NCBI RefSeq assembly: GCF_932526225.1
Contig: NC_064047.1
Coordinates: forward strand, 9,475,994-9,539,993
DNA from: Nematostella vectensis
Lineage: Eukaryota > Cnidaria > Anthozoa > Actiniaria > Edwardsiidae
Reading direction: 5' to 3'
DNA length: 64,000 nucleotides
This document shows, piece by piece, positions 1 through 13,139 of this stretch; the stretch's first letter is position 1, and each line of letters opens with the position of its first letter. Position numbers and translations under genes: made by a program. The notes below the pieces were generated by a model. The model was given only the letters and a program-made list of their open reading frames with translations, had not been told where the DNA came from and did not search any database.

Positions 1-3000
1 ATAATTTTTGTTTTGCTTGAACCGCATTTCGCACTGGTGTCTTGAAGCTTTTTTTCACGCATCAGACCATCTCCATGTTTATTATACATATGTGACGAAG
101 TCGCGCGGCTTTCAGGTTATTTATTATAAAATTGATCAACTCGAACTGAGAATTGGATAATTGATAAGACCCTGTGTCGCTCTGCCAACAAACATTCAGT
201 ATCTGTACATTCTCTGGATTTCCTGCTGTACATATTAGCTTATCCGAAATTTGGGAAGGCGAAATACGGAGAAATTTGGCTAGAATACCTTAGAATCATC
301 GCTTAGGCAAAAAATCGCCGAAGATTGGGAGCGTGTAAAACAAAAGAATTTCGGCCGTGCCGACAATTGCAGAAGTTCGGGTGTTTTCGAATGTGTTTGT
401 GGTAATTCAGGGAACTTTCCTTTCCATCACTTTCCATCAGTACTGTATGTTACAGGGATGTATGAGCTCCTAATATCATTAACAACAAAGACGACAAAGA
501 CAACAACAACAATAATAAAACAGGGTTCAGGTTTCACGTCTTGTGCACTGATTTTTTTTTCTCACGATCAATAGACAGGATGTTTTGTTATTATAAACTC
601 CAACGCCCATGTTTTTAATTTTAATTCTTATTAAACATGCATTGTAACTTACTAGCTTGCCTCTTGTCAGTCTTTTGAGGCGTCAACAGCATAACATCAC
701 TAAAAAAAAGCCAAAAATATTAACAGAAAACATACTATAGGGTGATGGATGCAAGGCTATGTGTTCCACTCCTTAGCTTCCAAAAACACAGTCTTTTCAC
801 AAATAATATTTTATGACATACTCTCCGACTATAGGCATGTCCTGGCTATATACAGTATGCACCAAGGTTTGATAATAATATAAATATAATAATATTATTC
901 CAATTTAACTCAACTGTGATGCATCTGTTTTCTTGTTGTATCTTACAAGGAGTGATAAGCTTAAGAAAATTCATTCATTGCACATGGTAGACAAATTTGG
1001 GGGCCATTTCTCCCAAATTCTGTTTTTGGTTGATTGTTTCTGTAATTGCCAATTTTCAATCACTAGAATAAACAATGCGGACATTGTTAAGAATAACAAA
1101 GCCCCAGAAAGTGCTGTTTTTACACCATGTTAAATGGTGATCCAAAGTTTATTGTCAACAATTTGTTTAAGGGTGTGGTAATTGAAGCTGGGTGATGTTG
1201 GCACTATTTTGGGGTTTAAACTCACTCTTCCTCGGCACTCTCAGAAGACGTTGGGGATATTTCTACCGAAGAAGATGACTGTGCCTCCGGTTTTGATGAA
1301 AAGTTTGTATTCCATCCCTTTTCAGGGTTTTTCTCTGCTTTTTCTAGTCCTGTTGAAAATAACAACAAAGTTAAATTATTTCCAAAATTCCCACTTTTGT
1401 CAAAAATTTCCCTAGTGGTCTTAAAAATGATAATGTAATTTTGGCAAAATGTAATATAGGCAAGTCATGTTGAGTCCAGAGGGTGGAGTATGACCAAATG
1501 CTAAAGACAATAAACACCCAAGACAGTAAACTCTCCCAGTTTTCATAAAGACTCCGTTTTTATCCTTCATCCCCCAGCAGAAAATCGAAACTATTTATAA
1601 ATTTACTGTAATCTCTTGGGAAAATCCATCGAGAATTTCTTATTCAGTTCTTGTAATTGAAGCACAATCTCCTGGTTTTCGAGCTTTCAAGGTTGGCAAC
1701 ATGTAGAACCAAGTTTAGAGATTTTAATCTATATATCTTAATATCTTTAAAGAACCCGCAAGCTTAATTTTAACATTTTAAGCACCCATTTTACAACCTG
1801 ACCAACCTGGTGGAAAAGAATACAATCTGCGATCGAAACGCGAATAACCCGAAAACAACAAAATCACAAGTAAATAATCAAAATTTACACAAAATATTCC
1901 TAGACGTGTTATTTAAAATTATAAATATTCTCTAGAAATGACACTCTTTAAAATATACGATAAATCAAAAAGATAAATATCGGATCCAGTGATAGACTAT
2001 GGGAGAAAGGATGAACAGCTAATGCTCTCGAGTGAGCTTTTTTCGATTTTCTTTTAAATTTACACCACTTGTACCCTAACATTAAACTAATCACCCACCT
2101 TTATATAGTCTCGACATTATGACAAAGTTTCCTCTTCATTCATGGTTCTAGTAAGTGATTGGTGTGCCTTTGAGGAGTTGATATTTTTAAAATACGTTCA
2201 GTTCCTTTTGCACCTCGGCCGCCGCCATTTTGAATATGAAGCGCGCGAGATTTATCTGCCTCGATTGTATGCTAGGCTCCAGGCCCCGCGACTTGTTATA
2301 ATTAAGAAGCTTTTTCATGAATTTGCTTTATGAATTCATCACATTTTAAGTACCATTACCAAGATGCGTTAAAAACATCAGGTTTTTCTAATTGCCACAT
2401 AATTTTGGATTTGGAAAGTTTTTTTTTTTATTTGCCTAGCCTCTTCCGCATGAGCTCTCTGTGTCTCAGCAAAGAACGCCTGGTGGTAAAAGACAAACCT
2501 GCGCCAAAATCAAAAACAATCATGAAAAGAGAATTTTTTATATACTTATTACAAAAATTTCTTATTTTAAGCTATTGATAGCATCGGGTGATTGAATGGT
2601 TAAGCTAAGAATCCAGAGTACAAGAAATTTCCTGAGAAAATAAGGATAATGATTCAGAAATAGAGAGAAAGGTACGTTCACAGATACTTCACAAAAAGCT
2701 GTTTGTATCTTAAATCAGGGACTGATAAAATTAATTAGTAAAACACTTGGATTCCAAATGAGGGGAGATGATCTGACCTAAATTGTCAGAGAGGTCCTCT
2801 ACTAGTTAAGGATGTAGAGTATGTAGTACGGAGCACTGCAGGTTATGACACGTGGATGCTCTGAGTGCTACCTCGATATGAAATGGGAATAGAATCAAAA
2901 AGCCAAAACTGTCGCGATCTCGTACCAGAACAATGAATACAATACACCAAAAACTGGAAATCGACTCTGCCAAATTTTCGTCTTTAATAAGACTTCTTCA

Positions 3001-4024
3001 GGGCAGACTCATAATTAGTGAGTCATTAGTGACTCATAATTAGAGAGTCTGCCCTGAAGAAGTCTTATTAAAGTTCGTATGAAATGGGTTTATACACCTT
3101 TTTTAATAAAGGCTGTCCGCAAACGCCAAATGGCAATTAAATTGCTAAATGGCAGTTCTTTTTATGGGTAGTAACTAATTGGCAGAATGAAGGTTATAAA
3201 TAAACTGAAGTGATGTCAGAACCATATATCAATAGACAATTATATTAGATAGGTGTTATATGTTTTATAGATATTTTTTGGGAATTTGGATAAAATATTT
3301 TTGGATCCATGGGTCCTTTTGGTCGTAGAAGTGCCATTTGACAATCGCCATTTGCTGCAGTAACCTGCAGTGCTCCATGGGTGTCAAATAAACAAACAAA
3401 CAAGCATAAATAAAAGCATATACAGGTCTGGAAAGCTTTAACTTTCTTGTTTATGAGCCTGTGAAGATTCACATGGCTTTCAGAGGTCAGAATCAGCCAT
3501 ATATACATTATAACTCATGAATCACTGCAGGTTATGACACATGGATTCTCTAGTGCAATTTTATTTGAAATAGGTGTATAAATGTGCAACATTGCAAATT
3601 TTTATCACCCATGCAAAATTTGCTGGTGCCAATTCTGTCCCAAACCTTAGAGTACTTAGTTGAACTCCTGCTCATCTAAAACCTTATTTCGCTGGCTTCA
3701 GTAATGTGCTGTACAAAATAATGATGATTGAACAAGGAGACTGTTTGTATTTTTTTTATTTATTTAATCTAAAGTTGGTTTTAAAATCATTAAACTCTGT
3801 GCAAACGCTGGCCTAGCAAAGCTATCCAGCCCTGGCCAGTCAGTTAAGCAAGACTTCGCTAGTACTGCTGGCTGATTTTGGTGCTGTGTGCACAGGACTT
3901 AAGAAGTTATTCAAGAACCTAGTATCTTCTTTAAAACTCTCACATCTTTTTTATGCTTAATTGGAAATCACAGGCCCTCATAAGTAGGTAGACTGTGCTG
4001 CTTCTATTCTTTGTTGTTATTTTT
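1..4024. other. Intergenic / downstream of GPCR, no supported gene
   Basis: AT-rich sequence with only short open frames that match no family I recognise. The only structured parts are the hammerhead-like remnant at 2,961-3,080 and a diverged direct repeat of about 50 bp (2,836-2,886 and 3,523-3,576) that brackets it. I see no splice-consistent coding exon here. Confidence 0.6.
2961..3010 (-). ncRNA. Hammerhead-ribozyme-like motif of Penelope-like element
   Basis: Read on the minus strand, this contains CTGAAGA, then a five-base-pair stem (GTCTT/AAGAC) with a four-base loop, then GAAA. Outer arms TCTGCC and GGCAGA pair. This is the hammerhead core (CUGANGA, stem II, GAAA, UH cleavage site) with a minimal stem III, the type I form described for Penelope-like retroelements. 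A second, inverted and truncated copy lies at 3,043-3,077 on the plus strand and lacks the GAAA box. Cleavage activity is an inference from the core residues. Confidence 0.6.
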
Positions 4025-5247
4025 TTATAAACGGGTCTCGTAAAAATCAAAGCCCTCGTTAGTACGACCGAGCACAGCCACATCGAGTTCTTCTGATATA
4101 GCAGCTAACCCATCCTGGTCCTTGATAACCAGAACGGTCTCGTTCTTTGGTGGTGTCGTACCATTCATATGCATTCCACCATTGCTGGCATCGCTCATAC
4201 CGTTGGCATTAGAATTTAAGCGGGAATTTATGGAACCAATCGCTTTAGTCCATTTACTTCCCACCTGATTGGAAGGCTCTGTAGACTCGTTTTCGTAAAA
4301 TGTACATCCAGCTTTACGCATGCGCGAAAGATCTTCCGCTGACGTCTTCCGTCCCGACGAAAGCGCGGATATAACGGTCATGACCGTTTCCGAGCGCGGT
4401 TTTGCAATTCCGTTTTTACTGCAGACTGTTACACGAGAGAAGTTACTCCGCATAGTATGATTAGCGACAATCGTTTTCACGTACTCAGCCGTGTTTCTCT
4501 CGGGATGTTTAAAGATTACATAAATCTTTGGTACGAACATGCAGACCAAAAACCCATACGCGCTTAGGATGATTATCGCGGCAGAAAATGTCGCTAGGAA
4601 GTTTCCCTTTACGCTATTTTGCAGCGTAGCGTAGCAGATATTACATAATAGCTGCATATACATGGCAAATGCGATGAATCTCGCCTCGCTGAAGTTTGCC
4701 GGCAGTTTTCTCGCTTTGAAAGCATAATAAGCACAGCATAGAGAAAGTGCGAACTCGTACGCGAAGAGAAGCCCCTGTAAAATAAGCCCTGTGGTAGTTC
4801 GGTGGTCTCGACACCCTCGTTGAATATGTAACAACGGGAGGACGGCTATGTCCATATATGGTGGATCCAAAACATGCCACGTGATCAGCAGCACCACAGC
4901 GATCCCATTCAAGAGAAAAAGCAGTACAAACTGGTTTTGAATCCCTTGACAAATGCGACTGCCAAAGCTCGAGTGATCTAGGTTCACGTTGAAGACGTTC
5001 ACTAGTCGGTTGGTTTTCACGAAGAGAATTGAGATGCAAAGCGTAAAGTAAAAACTGTAGATGGGATTAGTGATGAGGCAGATGATATCCGAGGGCCTTA
5101 GCAGCTCACACACCCCGCCAGCTAGACCAATCAGAATACTGATAAGAAATAGCAGGCTCATCTCGCGATTGGTGGATTTTACCACAGGGGTGGCTCGGTA
5201 CCTTATTCCTACCCCTATGACGAATACAACGCCCAGTGCACCTATGC
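4025..5247 (-). CDS. GPCR exon 2: seven-helix domain and C-tail
   Basis: The exon begins after a clear acceptor (TTTCATTGCAG) and completes the glycine codon split by the intron. It encodes most of helix 1 through helix 7, followed by a tail of about 150 residues rich in Ser/Thr and basic residues. It ends in TAA at 4025-4027. Confidence 0.9.
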
Positions 5248-7873
5248 CTGCAATGAAACAGTCCACATGTTAATATTGCATCTGGGAATTTTTTCTCAAA
5301 TGAGAATGTCAGAATACCCAACAATGCCGAGCCTAATCAGAATGCTGCGTTTTTTTAGAATCCATTTTGTTAGAGGCAACAATTTGAAAAATATTTTCCC
5401 AACGATGTTTAAATAAGGCCTGGCATGGCATTTTTTAATATGACAGCTTAATACAACATTTTAGAAAAATCCGAACGATGAAGGAAAATACGCGGAACCT
5501 AAAGTTTTTTTTATTAGCATGAAATAAGGGATCATTGCAGATTCTTTCACTCCGATGAACAAAAAATGATATCGGTTTCGACTGAACCTTTTAGCTTATA
5601 AACGAAGAAAATGTCCGGTCGTCAAGTTACTCTGATTGCACTTGTTTTGTAAACGTTGGGAAAATAGTCAATTTCTGCACAAGAAACCCACATCTATCCA
5701 GTACTACCGCTTTTTACTCGTATCAGGCGCGTACACAGTCATTGCTATTGAATGATCTCATTGCAGCTAAATGCTAAGTTACGAGATGCAGACGTGGTCG
5801 AGTTGAAGGCATGGGAAGGCGCCTCAGGCAGCCGCCATAAAACTCATGTCAGACCACGGATCACAGCTAAGATCGAAATTGTTGGTTTTGTGGAGGGAGA
5901 AAAACCGGAAAACGCGAAGAAAAACCCTCGGAGCAGAGGCGAGACTAACTAACTCAACTCAAGTCGGAACCGGGAATCGAACCCAGAACCCAGTGGTGAG
6001 AGGCACAGGCACTACAGAGCGACCGGGAAACCTATGGTGAGAGGCACAGGCACTACAGAGCGACCGGGAAACCTGTGGTGAGAGGCACAGGCACTACGGA
6101 GCGATGCTCTGCCAACTGCGCCAAATAGGCTCCCCTTAAATTACCTGCGATGACGAGGATCACAATAGCGTGGATATCTGTAAACTTGATATTGATCTCC
6201 GGTAGATCCACGCACTTTGACTGCGTACTGTCTGGCATCTTGTCCCACGGACACATAGTGCAGTTAGGCGAAGAGTACGACGGGCTGATGCTCTCGAGTG
6301 GGCACTTAATGCACTTCCAGCAACACATTATAGTCTCCGTTTGAAGGAACCCAGGTCTACACGGCCTGCTACATACCGACTCGGGGACCTGGGAACTACC
6401 GTTGGTCCAGTATATTGCTGATCCGTTGATGTTCAGGCGCGGTGCCAGTCCTCGGGTCCAGTGTCCCACGTTTTGTAGCATCGGAGCTTTAAGTCCTGGA
6501 TGTAGGTTGACGAGGTCGTAAGCGGCAGAGCGGATAGAGTCGCCATTATTGTTAAACTGCACTATGCCTGTGATCCCTTCAAAGGTCACATTTCGTAGCA
6601 CCTTCAACACCTCCGATGGTCTTATGTAAGGCCTTGTGAGAGGACAGTCAACACGATGCTTTGGACAGCGGATTATGGCGTCTATAGCGTGCGCAGCAGC
6701 GTATACTGCGTCGATGACGTAGCTGAGATAAGCAGTGTACAAATTAACGAAATGTGCGTTCGTGATGCGGAAGTCTGTGAGATCACAGGAAGACTGGGAC
6801 GAGCACTGCTTCTGTAGTGCCCAGTACTCCCTCCACCAGGTGTGGTTGCGCACTCTCGGGGTCTGGTAACTAAGATTGAATAAGTGATTCTTGTATCTAG
6901 ATAGATCGTAATCTCTTAATTTTGTCCCCACGAATCCCCCGATGATTGGCATATACTTTGGCTTGAACAAAGACGTCGCCTCAGACCACCCCTCTGGGGC
7001 AAGCCATGTTTTTCCCGTGACACCCTGCTTTCGTACCTCCTCTAGAAAAGCTATGGAAGTCGTGGGATCCCCCCACAGGACAATCACATTCACGTCGTTT
7101 GCTGTCTTGATCTTAGTGACTAAGGATGCTATCTTCGTCTGGTAGCCAGTGGAGGGAAAGTAGGACACTTGTGCGATGCAAAACGTTCCCCTCTCCTGCG
7201 CCTCGTTCTCCAGCCCCATGACTCCATAGCGACCGTACGAGGTGTCAACCCCAACAACCGTCACGTACTTCCATTCGAAATAATCTATAATATCTGCCAG
7301 TGCCTTAGCTTGTTGACCATCAGGCGGAACAGGTCTGAAAAATGTCTTAAAATAAGGTAGACTAAGTTCTTCGCTTGTTGCAAACGGGCTTATCAAAGGG
7401 ATGTCTCCTATTTGTAGCATGCTTGCGATAACAACTGAGCTGCTCGAATCCCCAGCACCAATGACAGTTGTTATTGGCCTTAATATCTCCCCTGCTTGGT
7501 ACAGCCTTTGAACTTCGCTGTTGTTGTGTGAACTGTAAAGTTTATCCAAAGCCCTATTTCTTGTGACGAACTCAAAGGCGTATTTGTTAGCAAGTGTAGG
7601 GCTATCACAACTGTCTCTGATATCATAGCCCAGAGTCGTGTTTTCTAGCAGTGTTGGGTCATTATTGATGGTTTCTATCGCGTATAACATTGCCTCTACG
7701 TAAGCCAATCCCTGTGGTTTTAGCTCACGACATTTATCTTCCACGTCTTTGTGTCTTACAGTTATCAGTGCCCCTAGCACAACGTCACCATCTTTATAAA
7801 TACCTTCACTCCTAGATAAACTCACAGACACGAAAATAAACCACAAGAAGACCAACATCAGCCAATCTTTCAT
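4025..7873 (-). CDS. Class C GPCR, CaSR/mGluR-like (two exons)
   Basis: This is a plasma-membrane receptor of GPCR family C. Exons 7873-6145 and 5247-4025 join at a GT-AG intron in phase 1 and give 983 codons plus stop. Order of parts: signal peptide (about residues 1-20, hydrophobic LMLVFLWFIFVSVSL), Venus-flytrap ligand-binding lobe (about 30-490), nine-cysteine domain (about 500-555, all nine Cys present), seven-helix domain (about 565-815), and a serine-rich cytoplasmic tail. Family marks include GAGDSSSS in the amino-acid-binding pocket region, TPVVKSTNRE after helix 1, VKTNR, and a PKIY motif at the end of helix 7. The flytrap lobe looks closer to calcium-sensing/V2R-type receptors than to classical mGluRs, for example in its ADIIDYFEW and GKTWLAPEGW segments. 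The ligand cannot be read from the sequence. The start is the first Met before the signal peptide. A further 5' UTR exon is possible. Confidence 0.9.
5750..6135 (-). mobile_element. tRNA-derived SINE with expanded head
   Basis: On the minus strand there is a perfect RNA polymerase III A box (TGGCGCAGTTGG, 6112-6123) and B box (GGTTCGATTCC, 5973-5983). Between them lie three copies of a unit of about 41 bp, so the boxes are about 130 bp apart, much farther than in a tRNA. Downstream is a body with the CTCCGAGGGTTTTTC-type segment seen in metazoan SINEs. It lies in the single GPCR intron. Confidence 0.8.
6145..7873 (-). CDS. GPCR exon 1: signal peptide, Venus flytrap, nine-cysteine domain
   Basis: Exon 1 encodes 576 codons plus one base and ends GCAG followed by GTAATT. 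Beyond the donor the frame stays open for about 29 codons, but that stretch is SINE sequence and not receptor. Several NxS/T sites suit an extracellular glycoprotein. Confidence 0.9.
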
Positions 7874-10155
7874 CCCTCTTTTGCAGAATTCTCTGAAAAT
7901 TGCGAGATAAATTGCCAGACTTTGATCTTTTTAGTAAATAGTGCCGAGTTAAAAGTGTATTTTGTAAAACCTTCATAAATCGTGTGTAAATAAAGTAGAT
8001 TTCATATGGCCACACTCGGCTTGTCGCGTCCCATTGTGCTGTGTAAAGCTCTCACATTGTTTTCTGGTCCACTTTACGATTCAATAACCATGATTGTTTT
8101 TAGGTGCGCAGTACAAAAAATGTCCAACTCTGCGTGAAACTTTTGTTCTCCTTCAACTTGATTCGCAATATATTCTGTTCAGCCATGGCACCACTGTATT
8201 CTTTTGCATTTGAAATGAAGATAGATTTAAACATCGGAGTAAACCACTTTCTTTAGATTTTCTCATTAACCGAAATTTACTTTGGTTTATATTTTTCCCG
8301 ATGAGATCAAATCGTAATGAATATTCGGCGCTCATCTCGCGTGAGACGTAATTTTGATCTTCGCAATTTTGTAATTCTAAATCAAATAACTTAGGTCAAT
8401 TGCACTAGGTGATATTCGCAATTCTATATAAACCCCTCTTGTACAAACTGCGAAAATGATATTGTTTTTCAAGTAGTCGATTAGTCGATTTTCGATAACC
8501 CGGCACGAACGTGCCGTGAGCAGACTTTATGAATGGCATGGAAATTCCGTGTCCCAACCTCGAGTTCAACCAACTCAACATTCGTTGGATAAAAAAATAT
8601 TTTTCCATATGCATCTTTATGGAAAAATTATTCTATTATTTATAAGAATATTATTGAATGGCTCCCTTCATTGCTTGCTTCTGCATTGAATAATTTAGTG
8701 GTAAACGTGTTTATTTTCTCATTCCCATTTCAAGATATTTCGAGAAATATTGTTTTCAAATATGATATAAAATCCGATAGCTCGATCCTGTGTCATCCGG
8801 AGTTTTTAAAAGTATATCTACAATGATTCCAAAAAAGGTTTCATTCATTTAATTTTCTTAAATCCTTTTTTCTCTTTTTAATAATTGTCCTTGAAAAACA
8901 AACAGGAACCAGACAAAAATAAGGTCTTCAAAACCTTTGTTGATATTCGGCTCAAAACTGAAGATTTTGTTAAGATTGGAGGAAAAAACAAACAGATATG
9001 AGTGCTCAACTTTATCGGTTGAGTAGAAGTGTGCCAATAGGTCCGAGGCTGCAAAAAATTGGCACACTATAAATAAACATTCATTTAAGATTACCTGAAA
9101 TACTTAATAATAATTCTTCAAATTAAAATTCAGAGCTAATTAGCAGCTAAGAGCATCTCTTCCTGTTTGGTATTCTTGTATCAGGATCATATCTTTTACT
9201 GGGGAGCGCGTGTGTTAAAATGAGTATTCAGACTTTAAAATTTTGTTACCTAATTAGATCCATCTTCCGCGAAGCCAAAATATTTTCGTTCATAAACGCC
9301 GACAAAGCTCAGGTAATTAGAACCAATTTTTATGTTCTACTATTCATGCACACACATTGGCTTTTAATATTCTGAAGCACCTAAGTTCATCATTTATTTT
9401 ACAGCTGATATTTTAAAACCATTTTGGCTGCTTTAAGGGAGAAAATGGGGTTGGGGACTTTTAAATTCTGACTCTTTCCTCAAAGACAAGGACACAGGAA
9501 ACTTTACTTACAGTTTGAATAAAGTTTAATTGTTTCCTTCTTTTTTGTCTGGTTTTGATTGTTTGGTTTGTCATTCCATCTTCTCGGCCAAACCGGCTGC
9601 CTAAAATGTGTCGGTAAATATTCGCTCGTGTGAACAAGGATTTCGTGATAAAATACATGTTTGGTTGTCAAATGAATATTAATTTTTAGGGGTGATGTTT
9701 ACCGGAAACGAGATTTATAGTGTCAGAGTCATGTGTCGGGACCGCAAAATGTTTAGAGTGTGATGGAAGGTCAAAAGTTTGGTTGATCTGAGGAAAGCTG
9801 TACTATGTCTATGCTGTATTCCTTTCAGTAGCAATTTAAGGTTGTGTATTTGTTTTGGACTCTTTTTATGGGTTTAACGCCGGGCAATGTAATAAATAGA
9901 AGGATTGTGTTGGAATTTAATATTTTTAAGTCACGTTGTTTAGAAATCGAGTCGCTGTTAACCCTTTATTATGCTTCAAGAATTCCAAGTATTTCTTCTG
10001 CTTTTCCTTTGTCCATTACCGCAATTCCTTGGGGTTGATTTCGGGGACTCCTCGGTATCGTTTCGGGTCCGAGGATCAGTTGGGGTACTTTTGGGGATCA
10101 TTTCGGGTCCTGGGATCATTTCGGGTCCTGTACAGGTCGCGCAGCGCAACAACGA
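7874..10155. other. Upstream region of GPCR, no supported gene
   Basis: AT-rich non-coding sequence that presumably includes the receptor promoter and 5' UTR, though no core promoter element stands out. Near 10,040-10,130 there are short direct repeats of a GGATCATTTCGGGTCCT-type unit. Confidence 0.5.
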
Positions 10156-10162
10156 ATTTGGC

Positions 10163-11329
10163 CACAGGTAGCCCAGGCAATGGTTTCGAAGCTTGTTCGT
10201 AGCTTGGAATCGGCTGTTATTCTTAGAGGTAAAACGAGTGGATTGAAGTCGCGATTTTTTGTGAAACATTGCCAATAAAGTTGCCTTAAAACTTAGAACA
10301 TGCCTTGTTGTTGTCATATTCATGTGTAATATACGATTTTGGGGGGTTTTCGTAAAGGGATATATGACTTCTCTCCCCCTACTAAGTAAAGAAACAAGGT
10401 TGGAGGCGCCATTTTCGGTAGCACTCAAATACCGTCGAAATTCGCGAGGAAAATACAACAAACGAAATATTTTTATCTCGCAGACCTGTGCCAGGGTACA
10501 CTTACATTCGATATGTGGCAAAACATCCGAGCTAAATCATTTTCCGTGGCCGCTAGCCATTTTTTAAAACGAGTAAGCAGCGATTTTAATCCTTGACCGG
10601 CGCCGTTGGACAATTAGGTACGCTCGGCCGAACACGGAGCGAAGCAAACTATTATTAGCCTGCGAGGTGAAAAGTCTGCAAGGCTGTCATCGGCGCATAG
10701 TAATCTCTTATATAAATTAAACAAAAATAAGAGATAACAGATTACTTACCTTGCTTCGAAAACTGATAGTTCTGAATTTTAGACCACGAAAAATTATGAA
10801 ATCCGTATCGAATGGGCCGGTGACAGCCTCGAGCTATAAGTTGTTTGCTTCGCTCCGTGTTCAGCCGAGCGTAATTAATTGTCCAACGGCGCCGGTCAAG
10901 GATTCAAATCGCTGCTTACTCGTTTTAAAAAATGGCTAGCGGCCAGGGAAAATGATTTAGCTCGGATGTTTTGCCACATATCGAATGTAAGTTTACCCTG
11001 GCATAGGTCTGCGGGATAAAAATATTTCGTTTGTTGTATTTTTCTCGCGAATTTCGACGGTATTTGAGTGCTACCGAAAATGGCGCCTGCAACCTTGTTT
11101 CTTTCCTTAGTAGGGGGAGAGAAGTCATATATTCCGTTACGAAAACCCCCCAAAATCGTATATTACACATAAATATGACAACAACAAGGCATGTTCTAAG
11201 TTTCAAGGCAATTTTATTGGCAATGTTTCACAAAAAATCGCGACTTCAATCCACTCGTTTTACCTCTAAGAATAACAGCCGATTCCAAGCTACGAACAAG
11301 TTTCAAAACCATTGCCTGGGCTACCTGTG
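10163..11329. mobile_element. Foldback (long inverted repeat) element with TSD
   Basis: Two arms of about 500 bp are inverted copies of each other (about 10163-10680 and about 10830-11329), separated by a short AT-rich spacer that is itself partly palindromic. The termini are CACAGGTAGCC and its complement. The element is flanked by the direct repeat ATTTGGC (10156-10162 and 11330-11336), a 7-8 bp target-site duplication. It carries no transposase, so it is non-autonomous. The open frames inside it mirror each other and are not genes. Confidence 0.85.
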
Positions 11330-11336
11330 ATTTGGC

Positions 11337-13139
11337 CATAAGGAAAATTAAATACCAAGATAGCATGAGCTATCTAAGAGAAAATGGTCCCCGCTTTATG
11401 GGTAAACGAACTCCCCCGCTGCTACGGCCTGAACACCGCAAAACTTTTTTCTTTGCGGGAGGAGATGGGGCAGAGCATATGTGGATTTTTTAAAATCCAC
11501 TTAAAAGCGCGAAATATCTAGGAATGAATGAGACAATAAACACTTAAAACCTCTAAATCATTAAATGACCCATACAGTACAATAATATTCTTATGAATAC
11601 TATAATAATGTTTCCATTAAAGGCACAGGGGAAAATAATCTTCTATCATAAGTGAATCTTGAACAAGTTAGTGTACAGTTGATTTAGCTCATTCCTTACC
11701 GAAGTCGCTAAATGTAATGTGTATTTGCGTGTCTTCTCATTATTCAACTCTACCTATTTTGAGGATTCGATGTGCAGAACACGGACTAAAGTTAAAGGTT
11801 AGTGTATAATGTGCTTTTTGATGTGATACGATCAGGAATAATGTGATATTTGTGACTGACTTTAGCATACTATCGTTCTAGACTTGGGCGCTGTCTCAAC
11901 GGACATCGAATGCAAATACTGTTTTGTTTAAAACAATTTACTATCCCCTAATGTGTTTCTCTCATTTTTTATTACAGGATATAGGTATTAGGGAAGCAAA
12001 TGTGCTCTAGTTGCAAAGCCAGAAAAGGGAGAAATTGGAGGTACAAAAAATGCGTATCAATAAATCGTAGGATCGAATAAAACCTGTGTCCAGTTAGGAT
12101 CGTAACAAAATTAAAGGTATCAGTTTACCTCCTTATAATGCAAAATGGCGGCCATAGCTGCAGCGGGAGAACCACGCAGAAAACGTTCTTCTGTCGGCCG
12201 AATAATCCTCCTACCCATAATTTATTGCGTTTACTGCATGCTAGAGGAACCTGGACGCCATTTTGTTAAGAGAATCAGTGCGATCGTGGCGAGAACATAT
12301 TTATTTCAAGATTTACGGCCAAAGTCACTCAAAATTTCGACCTCATGTGTACCCGATCGATCTGATAAAGTTGGGATTTTCGTTAGGTCCGGACGGTGTC
12401 AGCAAAAAAGGGAATACATCGGCAGAATCTGCAATAGTTTGTCATCATTTTGATGCTTTGAATAAGCGAGTACCTCGTGGGTACCCCATGGGTACCCCGC
12501 TATTTAGTTTTTGTTTACGTTTTCGCAAGTGACATGCCGTATCATGGAATCTCACGTCCAGTACCTGAGAACGTGTTTGAGGTAACTCGCATACATCAAA
12601 GTCGCAGAAGAAAGGTAACCGACTAAAACAAGCAAGAAGCAGAGTTGTGGTAAACCTTTTTTTTCTTGTCTTTTCGTTTTTGGTTGGGGTGCTACAGTAG
12701 CAGTTGCGAATAAAGATAACCGATGAACTTAAAAGAAACTGGACTAGTGAGCACATGAGTATGAGCTTATTTATCTGGGATATTTTTTAAAGAGTTATGA
12801 TGCTCTTGAGATACATGACAAGCGGAATTTTCTGCAGTATGCTACAATAAATCATTGTATACCTATCTTAAACCATGCTAGATGACAACTTATTTAACGT
12901 AAATCCAGTGCATGATGCAAAGTTTGAGTGGGTACTGCCAAATAAACAAAGCAATTTCTGCCGTATTCTCTTTGGCTTGGTATAAAGATACATGCCTACA
13001 TTTAATGACTTCTGCATGGAAAGGAATCAGAAGTTAAGTGCTTATACATCAAACCCCTGTTATCTTTTCTTTTATAAGGATGAAATGTTCGTGTAAACTA
13101 AGTTGCACCCTTTAGTCAAGCGGACAGAATTTCTGTTCA
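11337..13139. other. Intergenic, no supported gene
   Basis: One frame of about 100 codons starts at 12145 (MAAIAAAGEPRRKR...), but it has no recognisable domain, no homologous second copy and no splice context. I see no repeat structure of note. Confidence 0.5.

Noticed and set aside
4641-5039. Alternative 132-codon frame within the GPCR
   Set aside because: Shadow frame of the seven-helix exon.
6112-6123. Genuine tRNA gene on the minus strand
   Set aside because: A and B boxes are present, but they are about 130 bp apart with tandem inserts, there is no cloverleaf, and a SINE body follows.
9976-10521. 181-codon minus-strand frame
   Set aside because: It lies across the left arm of the foldback element, and its partner frame appears inverted in the right arm. 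This is repeat-derived.
12145-12453. Frame of about 100 codons starting MAAIAAAGEPRRKR
   Set aside because: No recognisable domain, no second copy and no splice context. Length is within chance expectation for this amount of sequence.
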